A stretch of DNA of 64,000 nt from Pelagovum pacificum (GCF_016134045.1 NZ_CP065915.1:3104501-3168500), one strand, 5' to 3'; positions 24,742 to 33,974 are shown, counted from the stretch's first letter. Program-made: numbers and translations. The notes: generated from the sequence alone by a model not told the origin.

Positions 24742-24840
24742 GGAAATCCCCCGGGGTTCATTGGTCTCGCGTATCGGCTCTTATTGAGGAGGATACGTCT
24801 TGTTAATGCACTCGGATCACCATTGGTTTCATAGGTCGCC

Positions 24841-25347
24841 TTGCTAAATCTCACACTTGTTCTAGGCGGCGCCGCCTCCGGCAAGTCTTCACACGCTGAA
24901 ATGCTGGTCCGCGAGAGTGGCCGTTCGCGGGTCTATCTCGCCACGGCGCAGGCGTTCGACACTGAAATGAAACAGAAAATCGAAGAGCATCGCTTGGCGC
25001 GCGGCGACGGCTGGACGACGGTCGAAGAGCCGCTCGAGATCGCGCCGGCCCTTGCCTCGGTCGATGCTGAAAAAATCATCCTTCTCGACTGCGCGACGCT
25101 CTGGCTCGGCAATTATCAGCTTGCCGGGAACGACCCGGCGGAGGCCCCGGAGGTCTTCGCCGAGGCACTCGGCCATGCCCGGGCGCCGGTCGTCGTCGTT
25201 TCGAACGAGGTCGGCCAGGGTATCGTCCCGGCGGACGCGATGAGCCGCGCCTTCCGCAACGCGCAGGGGCGGCTCAACCAGCGGGTCGCCGCGATGGCCG
25301 ACCGCGTCGTCTTCGTCACCGCCGGATTGCCGCAGGTTCTGAAGTGA
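24841..25347 (+). CDS. cobP: Adenosylcobinamide kinase/adenosylcobinamide-phosphate guanylyltransferase
   Basis: 168 residues from a TTG start at 24841; the P-loop begins at residue 8, so no longer start is needed. CobP/CobU phosphorylates adenosylcobinamide and adds GMP, in assembly of the cobalamin lower-ligand loop. Motifs: Walker A LGGAASGKSSHAEML, the acidic DCATLWLGNY segment, and VVSNEVGQGIVPADAMSRAF with NQRVAAMADRVVFVTAGLP at the end. It is coupled to the next phosphatase gene by a 4-base overlap. No other cob genes are in the window, and no cobalamin riboswitch is seen in the 99-bp upstream gap. Confidence 0.94.
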   Translation: MLNLTLVLGGAASGKSSHAEMLVRESGRSRVYLATAQAFDTEMKQKIEEHRLARGDGWTTVEEPLEIAPALASVDAEKIILLDCATLWLGNYQLAGNDPAEAPEVFAEALGHARAPVVVVSNEVGQGIVPADAMSRAFRNAQGRLNQRVAAMADRVVFVTAGLPQVLK

Positions 25348-25916
25348 AGCTGTTCTGGGTTCGTCACGGGCCGACCCACCAGAAGGCCTTCACCGGGCAT
25401 CGCGACGTGCCGGCGGACCTCTCGGATACGGCGAAGGTCGAACGGCTGTCCGCTTTCCTGCCTGCGGAGGCGGTCGTCGTGTCCTCCGACCTGCAGCGCG
25501 CGGTGTCGACCGCCGACGCGATCTGCGCCGGGCGGCGGCGGCTGTCACATCGCCCGGCTCTGCGGGAGTTCGACTTCGGTGTCTGGGACGGCCTGACCTT
25601 TGATGAGGTCGCGGCCCGCGACCCCGAGCTGTCGCGCCGGTTCTGGGAGGTCCCCGGCGATGCCGCCCCGCCGGGGGGCGAAAGCTGGAACACCCTGCTC
25701 GACCGGGTCACGGCGGAAACCGATCGTCTGATCGCCGAAGCCGATGGACGTGACATCGTGATCGTCGCGCATATCGGCGTCATCATGATGGCGATCCAGC
25801 GCGCCGCCGCCTGCGCGCCGACCGAGGCGATGTCTCACGAGATCGCCCCCCTGTCGGTGACTGAGACGATGCTGGATGCAGGATGGAGCCTCGGGCGGGT
25901 CAATCACCAGCCGTGA
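25344..25916 (+). CDS. Histidine phosphatase, probable alpha-ribazole phosphatase (CobC-like)
   Basis: 190 residues from a GTG at 25344 overlapping the cobP stop (GTGA). The phosphohistidine motif is at the very start (KLFWVRHGPTHQKAFTGHRD), with the catalytic RHG at residues 7-9 and a second Arg/Glu pair in VVSSDLQRAVSTADAI and LREFDFGVWDGLTFDEV. The late His is in VIVAHIGVIMMAI. Coupling to cobP points to dephosphorylation of alpha-ribazole 5'-phosphate or of cobalamin 5'-phosphate, but the broad superfamily includes phosphoglycerate mutases and other phosphatases, so the substrate is inferred from context only. Confidence 0.82.
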   Translation: MKLFWVRHGPTHQKAFTGHRDVPADLSDTAKVERLSAFLPAEAVVVSSDLQRAVSTADAICAGRRRLSHRPALREFDFGVWDGLTFDEVAARDPELSRRFWEVPGDAAPPGGESWNTLLDRVTAETDRLIAEADGRDIVIVAHIGVIMMAIQRAAACAPTEAMSHEIAPLSVTETMLDAGWSLGRVNHQP

Positions 25917-26004
25917 CAGGGCCCGCCTGCCACGGCCGCGCATCGGTTAACCAAGCTGAAACCAAGCCGCGCTAAGCCGAGCCGAGTCAACTCGGAGGCG
26001 GTAC

Positions 26005-27519
26005 ATGGTCTCGACGGCCAATACCGTCGCGTTCGTCGGGATCGAGGCGGTCCCTGTGGAGGTTCAGTGCGCGGTCACGGCCGGGATGCCCGCCTTCGCC
26101 ATCGTCGGCCTGCCGGACAAGGCGGTGTCGGAGGCGCGGGAACGCGTGCGCGCCGCGCTGGAGGCCTTGTCCATCGCGATGCCGCCCCGGCGGATCACCG
26201 TGAACCTCTCGCCAGCAGACCTGCCGAAGGTCGGCTCGCATTTCGACTTGCCGATCGCGCTCGCCGTTCTGGCGGAGATCGACATCATCCCGAAGGACGA
26301 GGTCGCGGAGTACACGGCACTGGGGGAACTGGCGCTCGACGGGCGGCTGGTGCCGGTGACGGGGGCGCTGCCGGCTGCGCTGACCGCCGCCAGCGAGGAT
26401 CACGCCCTGCTTTGCCCGGCCGACTGCGGGGCGGAAGCCGCCTGGGTCGGCGGCTGCGACGTCTTTGCACCCGACTCGATCACCGCCGCGATCCGCCACT
26501 TCACCGGTGAGGCGCCGCTCGCCGCGGCGACGCCGGGCGAGATCGCAACCACCGGGCACGTGCGTGACCTTGCCGAGGTTAAGGGGCAGGAACGCGCAAA
26601 ACGCGCGCTCGAAATCGCGGCGGCGGGGCGGCACCACATGCTGATGATCGGCACGCCGGGGTCGGGCAAGTCGATGCTCGCCGCCCGCATTCCCGGCATC
26701 CTGCCGCCGCTCTCGGCGGCGGAGGCGCTCGAGACTTCGATGATCCATTCGCTGGCGGGCACCCTCGACAAGGGCGGGATCCGGCGCGAGCGCCCGTTCC
26801 GCGAGCCGCATCACACGGCGTCGATGGCCGCGGTCGTCGGCGGCGGCCGCACCGCGCAACCGGGCGAGATCAGCCTCGCCCACAACGGGGTGCTATTTCT
26901 CGACGAGTTTCCGGAGTTCCCCCGAACAGTCCTAGAGACGCTGCGTCAGCCGATCGAAACCGGGGAAGTCGTGGTCGCGCGGGCCAACGCCCATGTCCGC
27001 TATCCCTGCCGGTTCATGCTCGTCGCTGCCGCCAACCCCTGTCGCTGCGGCTACCTCAGCGATGCCGCGCGGGCCTGCGGCCGTGCGCCGGCCTGCGGCG
27101 AGGACTACCTCGGCCGGATCTCGGGGCCGCTGATGGACCGGTTCGATCTGCGGGTCGAGGTGCCGCCGGTGTCCTACGCGGACCTCGATCTGCCTGCGGG
27201 GGGCGAGAGTTCCGCCGGCATCGCAGCGCGCGTGGCGGCTGCGCGCGCCGTTCAGGCCGAGCGGTTCGCGAACCATCCAGGGGTCACGGTGAACGCCGAC
27301 GCGGCCGGCAGCCTGCTGGACGAGATCGCGGCACCAGACGAGGAGGGCCGGGCATTCCTGGCCCGCGTGGCGGAGCGGTTCAGCCTGACCGCGCGCGGCT
27401 ATCACAGGGTGATGCGCGTGGCGCGGACGATCGCGGACCTCGAAGGAGAGGCGCGCGTCTCGCGGCCTCACGTGGCCGAGGCCGTGTCGTTCAGGTTGCT
27501 GTCGGTGAAGGAGGGGTGA
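26005..27519 (+). CDS. comM: YifB/ComM-family Mg-chelatase-like AAA+ ATPase
   Basis: 504 residues, full length. The N-terminal ChlI-like domain (1-170) has MPAFAIVGLPDKAVSEARER and RRITVNLSPADLPKVGSHFD. The AAA+ core carries VKGQERAKRALEIAAAGRHH, Walker A MIGTPGSGKSMLA (about residue 217), Walker B GVLFLDEFPEF and the arginine-finger/zinc-like segment NPCRCGYLSD. The C-terminal domain YHRVMRVARTIADLEGE ends it. ComM homologues form hexameric branch-migration helicases that help integrate donor DNA during natural transformation. It appears monocistronic; a repeat element lies just downstream. Confidence 0.93.
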   Translation: MVSTANTVAFVGIEAVPVEVQCAVTAGMPAFAIVGLPDKAVSEARERVRAALEALSIAMPPRRITVNLSPADLPKVGSHFDLPIALAVLAEIDIIPKDEVAEYTALGELALDGRLVPVTGALPAALTAASEDHALLCPADCGAEAAWVGGCDVFAPDSITAAIRHFTGEAPLAAATPGEIATTGHVRDLAEVKGQERAKRALEIAAAGRHHMLMIGTPGSGKSMLAARIPGILPPLSAAEALETSMIHSLAGTLDKGGIRRERPFREPHHTASMAAVVGGGRTAQPGEISLAHNGVLFLDEFPEFPRTVLETLRQPIETGEVVVARANAHVRYPCRFMLVAAANPCRCGYLSDAARACGRAPACGEDYLGRISGPLMDRFDLRVEVPPVSYADLDLPAGGESSAGIAARVAAARAVQAERFANHPGVTVNADAAGSLLDEIAAPDEEGRAFLARVAERFSLTARGYHRVMRVARTIADLEGEARVSRPHVAEAVSFRLLSVKEG

Positions 27520-27557
27520 GGTGGGAACTGGGCGCACTGCTTCCGTAACCGTATCCT

Positions 27558-27691
27558 CTTCCCCTCACCCTGCCCTCTCCCCCGAGGGGAGAGGGTTGTT
27601 GTGTCGCGGGATGTCGGATGATGTGCTCCGCTCCCACTTCTCGGAACCGAAGCCCTCTTCCCTCGGGGGAGAGGGTTGGGTGAGGGGAAAG
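27558..27691. repeat. Inverted pair of CCCTCTCCCC-palindrome repeat units
   Basis: Two about 39-base units face each other across about 57 bp between the convergent comM and puuD genes. The left unit (27558-27595) reads CTTCCCCTCACCC and then CCCTCTCCCC-CGA-GGGGAGAGGG. The right unit (27653-27691) is its reverse complement with a few changes, ending in GGGTGAGGGGAAAG. The same core is tandemly repeated at 18034-18142. The layout looks like a small terminal-inverted-repeat element without any transposase. It could also act as a two-way terminator. Confidence 0.82.
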
Positions 27692-27699
27692 AACGCCCG

Positions 27700-28917
27700 T
27701 CAGCTCCCCTGCCCGGCCCTGTACCAGCGCACGATCGCCGCGCGGTCCTCGACCGTCATGTAGGAGTGGCGCGGCGGGGGCATCGCGTCACTGAGACCGG
27801 CCTGAAGGTAGATCCGCCGCGCCTGGTTGGCGATCTGCGCGGCGTTCTCGAACTTCACGCCGCGCGGGGCGACCGGGATCGCCTCGAGCCCCGGCTCGGC
27901 ATTGTGGCACATGGTGCAATGCCCGTTCACGATGTCATGCACCTCGTCGAAGCCGTCTGCGGCCGCGAAACGCTCTCCGGCGCGGGTCATCGCGGTCTCG
28001 TCCTCCCAGCTGTCGGCGGGGGGCCACGAGAACCAGACGATCAGGACGAAGAGCGCCGCCGTCACCGCCCAGGTCCACCACAGCATCTCGCCCCGGGCAT
28101 GCATCGTGTTGAAGAAATGACGGATCGTGACGCCCATCAGGAACACGAGCGCGGCAATGATCCAGTTCCACTCCGACGCGAAGGCCATCGGGTAGTGGTT
28201 GGACAGCATCAGGAACAGGACCGGGAGCGTGAGGTAGTTGTTGTGGGTCGAGCGCTGCTTGGCAATCTTGCCGTACTTGGAGTCCGGCGTCCGGCCCGCC
28301 TTGAGGTCCGCCACGACGATTTTCTGGTTCGGGATGATGATGAGAAAGACGTTCGCCGACATGATCGTCGCGGTGAAGGCGCCGAGGTGCAGCAGCGCGG
28401 CGCGGCCCGAGAAGACCTGCGTGTAGCCCCAAGCCATGATGACGAGGATAACGTAGAGCCCGATCATCAGCCGCGTGTTGTCCTCGCCGAACTTCGATTT
28501 GCAGATCAGGTCGTACATCACCCAGCCGAGCCCGAGCGACAGCAGCGAAATGATGACCGCCTGCCAGACGGCGAGATCGGCGACCTCCGGGTCGACGAGA
28601 TAGAGGTCACCGCCGATGTAATAGACGAGGCACAGCATCGCGAAGCCCGACAGCCAGGTCGCGTAGCTTTCCCATTTGAACCAGGTCAGGTGCTCGGGAA
28701 GGTTCTCCGGCGCGACGAGGTATTTCTGGATGTGGTAGAAGCCGCCGCCGTGGACCTGCCATTCCTCACCATCCGCCGGACCGGGAATGTTGCGGTTGAG
28801 GCCGAGGTCCAGCGCGATGAAGTAGAAGGACGAGCCGATCCAGGCGATCGCCGTGATGACGTGGACCCAGCGGACCGCGAACTCGACCCAGTGCATCGCG
28901 AAGGCCCAGTCGAACAT
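27700..28917 (-). CDS. puuD: Membrane-bound urate oxidase PuuD with C-terminal cytochrome c
   Basis: 405 residues. PuuD oxidises urate to 5-hydroxyisourate at the inner membrane and passes electrons to the respiratory chain instead of making peroxide. About eight membrane helices fill the first 300 residues, starting HWVEFAVRWVHVITAIAWIG and including VFLIIIPNQKIVVADLKAGR and MLSNHYPMAFASEWNW; these match the YedK/DUF989-like urate domain. The last 95 residues are a periplasmic cytochrome c module with CTMCH as haem site (about residue 335) and a later axial-ligand candidate in LSDAMPPPRHSYMT. It lies 74 bases downstream of uraH in the same direction and supplies UraH with substrate. Confidence 0.95.
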   Translation of the reverse strand: MFDWAFAMHWVEFAVRWVHVITAIAWIGSSFYFIALDLGLNRNIPGPADGEEWQVHGGGFYHIQKYLVAPENLPEHLTWFKWESYATWLSGFAMLCLVYYIGGDLYLVDPEVADLAVWQAVIISLLSLGLGWVMYDLICKSKFGEDNTRLMIGLYVILVIMAWGYTQVFSGRAALLHLGAFTATIMSANVFLIIIPNQKIVVADLKAGRTPDSKYGKIAKQRSTHNNYLTLPVLFLMLSNHYPMAFASEWNWIIAALVFLMGVTIRHFFNTMHARGEMLWWTWAVTAALFVLIVWFSWPPADSWEDETAMTRAGERFAAADGFDEVHDIVNGHCTMCHNAEPGLEAIPVAPRGVKFENAAQIANQARRIYLQAGLSDAMPPPRHSYMTVEDRAAIVRWYRAGQGS

Positions 28918-28991
28918 GAATTACTCTCCGTGGTTCAGAGTATCGGGCGGCGACAGCACCGCGTTGCGATGAATGATCCGCGCACCGGCCA

Positions 28992-29348
28992 TCAGCTGCC
29001 CCGGTAGGTCGAATAGCTGTAGGGCGAGAGCAGGAGCGGCACGTGGTAGTGCGCCTCCGGATCGGACATGCCGAAGCGGATCGGCACCTGGTCGAGGAAC
29101 AGCGGCTCGTCTCCGGCAAGCCCGGCGCCGCGCAGGTAGTCCCCGGCCTCGAACAGGATTTCATAGGTGCCCGTCGCGAAGGCGTCCGCCGGCAAGAGCG
29201 GCGCATCCGTCCGCCCGTCCGCATTGGTCACTGCTTCGGCCACCCTCGTCCGTCCCTCGCCCTCGATCCGGAAAAGAGTCACCCGCAGGCCCGCCGCCGG
29301 AACCCCGCGTGCGGCGTCCAGCACGTGCGTCGTCAAAAATCCGCTCAT
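28992..29348 (-). CDS. uraH: 5-hydroxyisourate hydrolase
   Basis: 118 residues, the typical transthyretin-related length. Tetrameric enzyme that hydrolyses 5-hydroxyisourate to OHCU, the second step of urate breakdown. The signatures are at both ends: [16 protein letters not shown] near the N-terminus (catalytic His8) and [19 protein letters not shown] at the C-terminus, the canonical [17 protein letters not shown] box with the second His and the final Tyr-Arg-Gly-Ser. It is the first gene of the leftward uraH-puuD operon and is divergent from the urate/xanthine permease gene across a 180-bp shared promoter region. Confidence 0.97.
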   Translation of the reverse strand: MSGFLTTHVLDAARGVPAAGLRVTLFRIEGEGRTRVAEAVTNADGRTDAPLLPADAFATGTYEILFEAGDYLRGAGLAGDEPLFLDQVPIRFGMSDPEAHYHVPLLLSPYSYSTYRGS

Positions 29349-29528
29349 CTCGCCCCCGTATTAATCCGGCCGCCCAGAAAAGCGGCAAAACAATCGCCCG
29401 ACCGGTCCCGCACCGGCGGATCGGACATCGCGCTGACTTTCCTGAACTACAGCGCTCCCGCAAGACTGGCAAACGCGGACGACGTCATTCGTGGGGACAT
29501 GGCGCGCCGTTATCCGGGAGAACGCGAG

Positions 29529-30947
29529 ATGGCTGACACGTCGATCGGCACGCCAGAGCAACTGAGGGATCCGAACTATACGCCGGCACTGCACAAGGCC
29601 ATTCCGCTCGGCATCCAGCACGTCATGGCGATGTTCATCGCCAACGTGACGCCGGCGATCATCGTGGCCGGCGCGGCGGGCTTCGGGTTCGGGTCGGACT
29701 CGGCGGACTTTCCGCAGCTTCTCTACATGATCCAGATGTCGATGCTGTTCGCCGGCATCGCGACGCTGATCCAGACGATCGGGGTCGGACCGGTCGGGGC
29801 AAGGCTGCCCATCGTGCAAGGCACGAGCTTCGCCTTCGTGCCGATCATGATCCCGCTGGTCGCGGGCAAGGGCGTCGACGGGCTCGCTGCGCTGTTCACC
29901 GGCGTGCTGATCGGGGGCATCTTTCACGGCTGCCTCGGCTTCTTCATCGGTCGCATCCGCTTCGCCCTGCCGCCGCTGGTCACGGGGCTGGTCGTCACGA
30001 TGATCGGCCTCGCGCTCGTTCAGGTCGGCATCCAGTATTCGGCGGGCGGCGTTCCGGCGATCGGAACGCCGGAATACGGCAGCCTGGCCAACTGGTCGGC
30101 GGCGCTGATCGTGATCGTGGTGACGCTGGCGCTCAAGTTCTTCGCGCCGGGCATGTGGTCGATCTCGTCGGTGCTGATCGGCATCGCCGCGGGCTACGTC
30201 TGGGCGATCGTCATCGGCATCCTGCCGGTTGGCTCCATCGGGGCGAGCTGGACCAACGCGGCCACCTTCTCGCTGCCCGATCCGTTCCGCTTCGGGTTCG
30301 AGTTGAGCTTCGCCGCGATCCTCGGTTTCTGCCTCATGGCTTTCGTGTCGGCGGTGGAGACGGTCGGCGATGTGTCCGGCATCACCAAGGGCGGGGCCGG
30401 GCGCGAGGCGACCGAAGAGGAGATCACCGGCGCGACCTTCGCGGATGGTATCGGCACGGCGCTCGCCGGGGCGTTCGGCGCGCTGCCCAACACCTCCTTC
30501 AGCCAGAACGTCGGACTGATCGCGATGACCGGCGTGATGAGCCGACACGTCGTCACGGTGGGCGGCATTTTCCTCATCATCTGCGGTCTCATGCCGAAGG
30601 TCGGCGGAATCATCCGCACGATTCCGATCGAAGTGCTGGGCGGCGCGGTCGTGGTGATGTTCGGCATGGTCGTCGCCTCGGGCATCTCGATGCTGTCGGA
30701 CGTGAAGTGGGACCGGCGCAACATGGTGATCTTCGCCATCTCGATCTCGCTCGGCCTCGGCCTGCAGCTGGAACCGGGGGCGCTCGGAAAGCTGCCCGAC
30801 ACGGCGCAGATCCTGCTGACCTCGGGCCTGCTGCCGGCGGCAGGGCTGGCGATCGTGCTGAACCTCGTGCTGCCGCAGCCACTGTCGGACGTGTCTACGG
30901 ACGAGATTTCGGGCGGCCTGTCGGGACAGGGCACGCCGGCGGAATGA
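29529..30947 (+). CDS. NCS2 nucleobase:cation symporter, probable urate/xanthine permease
   Basis: 472 residues from ATG 29529 (CGGGAG ribosome site 9 bases upstream); a longer frame overlaps uraH. About 14 membrane helices of the UraA fold. Family segments: IPLGIQHVMAMFIANVTPAI, LPIVQGTSFAFVPIMIPLV, FVSAVETVGDVSGITKGGAG (NCS2 motif with the conserved Glu) and GALPNTSFSQNVGLIAMTGV, which contains the NTxFSQNVG signature typical of purine carriers. The adjacent genes argue for urate or xanthine uptake coupled to a cation. It starts the rightward run permease-puuE/uraD-alc-allA and is divergent from uraH. Confidence 0.92.
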   Translation: MADTSIGTPEQLRDPNYTPALHKAIPLGIQHVMAMFIANVTPAIIVAGAAGFGFGSDSADFPQLLYMIQMSMLFAGIATLIQTIGVGPVGARLPIVQGTSFAFVPIMIPLVAGKGVDGLAALFTGVLIGGIFHGCLGFFIGRIRFALPPLVTGLVVTMIGLALVQVGIQYSAGGVPAIGTPEYGSLANWSAALIVIVVTLALKFFAPGMWSISSVLIGIAAGYVWAIVIGILPVGSIGASWTNAATFSLPDPFRFGFELSFAAILGFCLMAFVSAVETVGDVSGITKGGAGREATEEEITGATFADGIGTALAGAFGALPNTSFSQNVGLIAMTGVMSRHVVTVGGIFLIICGLMPKVGGIIRTIPIEVLGGAVVVMFGMVVASGISMLSDVKWDRRNMVIFAISISLGLGLQLEPGALGKLPDTAQILLTSGLLPAAGLAIVLNLVLPQPLSDVSTDEISGGLSGQGTPAE

Positions 30948-31033
30948 CGGAGCCCGGCGGGGCCGCGTGACGGCGGCGGGGCGCGACACGGTCGTGCCTT
31001 GCCAGTCCGTGCGGCGGGCCGCAGGATAAGCGC

Positions 31034-32446
31034 ATGCAGAGATATCCCCGCGACACCTATGGATACGGTCCGAACGCGCCCGATCCCCAGTGGCCCGGCG
31101 GCGCGAAGGTCGCCGTCCAGCTCGTCCTGAATTACGAGGAAGGCGGCGAGAACTCGCCCCTTCACGGCGACACCCACTCCGAGGCGTTCCTGTCCGACAT
31201 CGCCGGGGCGCAACCTTGGCCCCGGCGGCACTGGAACATGGAATCGATCTACGATTACGGCGCCCGCGCGGGGTTCTGGCGCTTGCACCGGGCGTTCACC
31301 GAACGCGAGCTGCCGATCACGGTCTACGGCGTCGCGACGGCACTTGCCCGCAGCCCCGCGCAGGTCGAGGCGATGCAGCAGGCGGACTGGGAGATCGCGT
31401 CCCACGGCTACAAGTGGATCGAGCACAAGGACATGGCGGAGAGCGAGGAGCGCAAGGCCATTGCCGAGGCGATCCGGCTCCATACCGAAGTCGTCGGCGA
31501 AGCGCCGCGCGGGTGGTACACCGGGCGCTGTTCGGAAAACACGGTCAGGCTCGTCGCGGAAACGGGGCAGTTCGACTACGTCTCCGACACTTACGACGAC
31601 GACCTGCCGCACTGGATGGAATTCGGCGACCGCGACCAGCTCATCATTCCCTACACGCTCGAAGCCAACGACATGCGGTTCGCCACTGCCCCCGGCTGGG
31701 TGACGGGTCAGGATTTCGGGCAGTACCTCTGCGATGCCTATGACGTGCTTCTTGCCGAGGGCGAGGCGGGCCGGCCGAAGATGATGAGCGTCGGGCTGCA
31801 CTGCCGCCTGATCGGACGGCCCGGCAAGCTGGCGGGGTTGCTGCGCTTCCTCGACCATGTCGCCGAACGCGGCGGTGGCTGGTTCGCGACCCGTCTCGAG
31901 ATCGCGGAGCATTGGGCCAGGCTCCATCCCCACACCCGCTTCGAGCGGCCGTCGCGGATGGACCGGGACACATTCGTCGCAGCCTACGGCAGCATCTTCG
32001 AACATTCGCCCTGGATCGCGGAGCGGGCGCACGCGCTTGAACTCGGCCCCGCGCACGACACGGCGGTCGGCCTGCACAGCGCGCTGACCCGGATGTTCCG
32101 CTCCGCCAGCGAGGACGAGCGGCTCGGCGTGCTGAAGGCGCACCCGGACCTCGCCGGCAAGCTGGCCGCCGCCAAGCGCCTGACGGCGGAGAGCACGTCG
32201 GAGCAGGCGAGCGCCGGGCTCGACGCGCTGACGGATGCGGAACGCGCCACCTTCGAGCGGCTGAACGACGCCTACGTCGAGAAGAACGACTTCCCCTTCA
32301 TCATCGCGGTGCGCGACCACGACAAGGCCGGAATCCTGAAGCAATTCGAGGCCCGCCTTGCCAACGATACCGCAACCGAGTTCAACACGGCCTGCAAGCA
32401 GGTCGAGAGAATCGCGCGCCTGCGCCTTGATTCCCTGTTGTCCTGA
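31034..32446 (+). CDS. Allantoinase PuuE fused to OHCU decarboxylase UraD
   Basis: 470 residues joining two purine enzymes. Residues 1-300 are a PuuE-type metal-independent allantoinase of the polysaccharide-deacetylase fold (RYPRDTYGYGPNAPDPQWPG, LVLNYEEGGENSPLHGD, EIASHGYKWIEHKDMAE, GWYTGRCSENTVRLV). Residues about 308-470 are UraD (FVAAYGSIFEHSPWIAERAH, VLKAHPDLAGKLAAAKRLT, SEQASAGLDALT, FPFIIAVRDHDKAGILKQF), with the catalytic His of the EHSPWI segment. UraD makes S-allantoin from OHCU, and PuuE opens it to allantoate. The order of catalysis is thus C-domain then N-domain. The fusion could channel the unstable OHCU-derived product. Alc follows after 17 bases. Confidence 0.94.
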   Translation: MQRYPRDTYGYGPNAPDPQWPGGAKVAVQLVLNYEEGGENSPLHGDTHSEAFLSDIAGAQPWPRRHWNMESIYDYGARAGFWRLHRAFTERELPITVYGVATALARSPAQVEAMQQADWEIASHGYKWIEHKDMAESEERKAIAEAIRLHTEVVGEAPRGWYTGRCSENTVRLVAETGQFDYVSDTYDDDLPHWMEFGDRDQLIIPYTLEANDMRFATAPGWVTGQDFGQYLCDAYDVLLAEGEAGRPKMMSVGLHCRLIGRPGKLAGLLRFLDHVAERGGGWFATRLEIAEHWARLHPHTRFERPSRMDRDTFVAAYGSIFEHSPWIAERAHALELGPAHDTAVGLHSALTRMFRSASEDERLGVLKAHPDLAGKLAAAKRLTAESTSEQASAGLDALTDAERATFERLNDAYVEKNDFPFIIAVRDHDKAGILKQFEARLANDTATEFNTACKQVERIARLRLDSLLS

Positions 32447-32463
32447 ACTGATTCGAGCCCCGA

Positions 32464-33483
32464 ATGCCGACGATCGAAAGCCTGAACCCCGACGTTCCCC
32501 TGTTTGCCCGCACGGGCATCAACCTCGCTTCCGCCGGACTGGGCGCCCTGCCCGTCTCCGCCACGGACGAGTTCTTCGCGCCGCTGTCGCGGATGCTGTC
32601 CGACGCGCCGCCGATCTTCATCCCCGACAAGTTCGACGAGAACGGTAAGTGGATGGACGGCTGGGAGACCCGGCGACGCCGCGACGGCGGCCATGACGAG
32701 GCGGTGATCCGTCTCGCCGCGCCGGGGCGGATCCTCGGCTTCAACGTGGACACCTCCCACTTCACCGGCAACTTCGCGCCTGCCGTCTCGATCGAGGCCT
32801 GCGGCCCGCTCGACGGCGATCCCGGCCCGGATGCGAAGTGGGTGACGATCCTGCCATACAAGCCGCTCGGCGCGTCGGCCCATCACTACTTCAAGTGCCA
32901 GAACTTCGATCTCTACAGCCACTTGCGAATCTCGATCTACCCGGACGGCGGCGTTGCCCGGCTGCGCGTCTTCGGCGTGCCCGAACTCGACCAGGAAAAC
33001 GCCAAGGGCGAGATCGACCTCGCCTCGGCGCTGAACGGCGGTCGGGTGCTCGCCTTCTCGGACGCGCATTACGGCGACTACCAGCGGCTGCTCGCGCCCG
33101 GTCGCGGGCTGAACATGGGAGACGGCTGGGAGACCCGTCGCCGCCGGGAGCCCGGCTACGACTGGATCGTCATCGCGCTCGGCGCGCGGGGGCGGATCGT
33201 GAAATCGGTGATCGACACCTGCTTCTTCAAGGGCAACTACCCGGACATCGCGTGGATCCAGGCCGCCGACATGGGCCATTTCGGCGATGGCCTCGCCGAT
33301 GCGCTGGTCACCGACTCGATGTTCTGGAAGGAGCTGCTGCCGCGCCAGAAGCTCAGCCCGGACGCGGAACATTCCTACCGGGACGAGATCAACGACATCG
33401 GCCCGGTGACGCACGTCCGCTTCAACATTCAACCCGATGGCGGTGTATCGCGGCTTCGCCTGTTCGGCACGCTGTCGCGATGA
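32464..33483 (+). CDS. alc: Allantoicase
   Basis: 339 residues made of two repeats of the allantoicase jelly-roll: FDENGKWMDGWETRRRRDGG at about 59 and RGLNMGDGWETRRRREPGYD at about 214, each followed by the HDEAVIRLA or DWIVIALGA strand and the H/N-containing FNVDTSHFTGNFAP and SVIDTCFFKGNYPD loops. It hydrolyses allantoate to ureidoglycolate and urea. The stop overlaps the allA start by four bases, and it is 17 bases after the puuE-uraD gene, so it is part of the same operon. Urease is not in the window. Confidence 0.96.
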   Translation: MPTIESLNPDVPLFARTGINLASAGLGALPVSATDEFFAPLSRMLSDAPPIFIPDKFDENGKWMDGWETRRRRDGGHDEAVIRLAAPGRILGFNVDTSHFTGNFAPAVSIEACGPLDGDPGPDAKWVTILPYKPLGASAHHYFKCQNFDLYSHLRISIYPDGGVARLRVFGVPELDQENAKGEIDLASALNGGRVLAFSDAHYGDYQRLLAPGRGLNMGDGWETRRRREPGYDWIVIALGARGRIVKSVIDTCFFKGNYPDIAWIQAADMGHFGDGLADALVTDSMFWKELLPRQKLSPDAEHSYRDEINDIGPVTHVRFNIQPDGGVSRLRLFGTLSR

Positions 33484-33968
33484 CCCGGGAGATCGAGCTC
33501 CGCCCGCTGACCGCAACGGCGTTCGCGCCGTTCGGCGACGTGCTGGAGCCCGATGGCCAGCCAGACAAGATGATCAACGAGGGCAACTGCGGCCGTTTCC
33601 ACGACCGCGCGCGCCTGTTCTTCGGGCCGGGCGGAGAAGCCGGGATCTCGATCTTCGACGCGGGGGCGCGAGAGCTGCCCTACCGCTTCGACCTCGTGGA
33701 GCGCCACCCGCTCGGCTCGCAGGCGTTCCTGCCGATGGGCGGGACGAGGTCGATCTTCATCGTCTGCCCGGACGAGGACGGCGTGCCGGGCGCGCCGCTC
33801 GCCTTCCTCGGCAACGCGGGCCAGGGCGTGAACATCCTCGCCAACACCTGGCACGGCGTCTGCACGCCGCTGGACGATCGCGGCGTCTACGCCGTGGTCG
33901 ACTGGATCGGGTCGGAACCGAACCTACAGGAATACCGCTTCGACGCGGCCTGGACCGTCGTTGGCTGA
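33480..33968 (+). CDS. allA: Ureidoglycolate lyase
   Basis: 162 residues. AllA releases urea from S-ureidoglycolate to give glyoxylate, the last step of the pathway. Cupin-like fold with family segments LRPLTATAFAPFGDVLE-type start (ELRPLTATAFAPFGDVLEPD), FDLVERHPLGSQAFLPMGG, IFIVCPDEDGVPGAPLAFLG and GVNILANTWHGVCTPLDDRG; the His and Trp of NTWHG are typical. ATG 33480 overlaps the alc stop (ATGA). It is the last gene of the rightward urate operon; the GntR gene faces it, with only a 6-base gap between their stops. Confidence 0.95.
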   Translation: MTREIELRPLTATAFAPFGDVLEPDGQPDKMINEGNCGRFHDRARLFFGPGGEAGISIFDAGARELPYRFDLVERHPLGSQAFLPMGGTRSIFIVCPDEDGVPGAPLAFLGNAGQGVNILANTWHGVCTPLDDRGVYAVVDWIGSEPNLQEYRFDAAWTVVG

Positions 33969-33974
33969 GGCGGT

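Noticed and set aside
24779..24819. RpoE-type promoter (TGATCC ... TAAGA) upstream of rpoH
   Set aside because: Both hexamer-like elements are present on the minus strand but about 30 bases apart, too far for a -35/-10 pair.
24742..24840. Cobalamin riboswitch before cobP
   Set aside because: The gap is only 99 bp and shared with divergent rpoH; I find no B12-box-like sequence.
29043..29528. Longer N-terminus for the urate/xanthine permease
   Set aside because: It overlaps uraH on the other strand and has no transporter homology; the family start fits ATG 29529.
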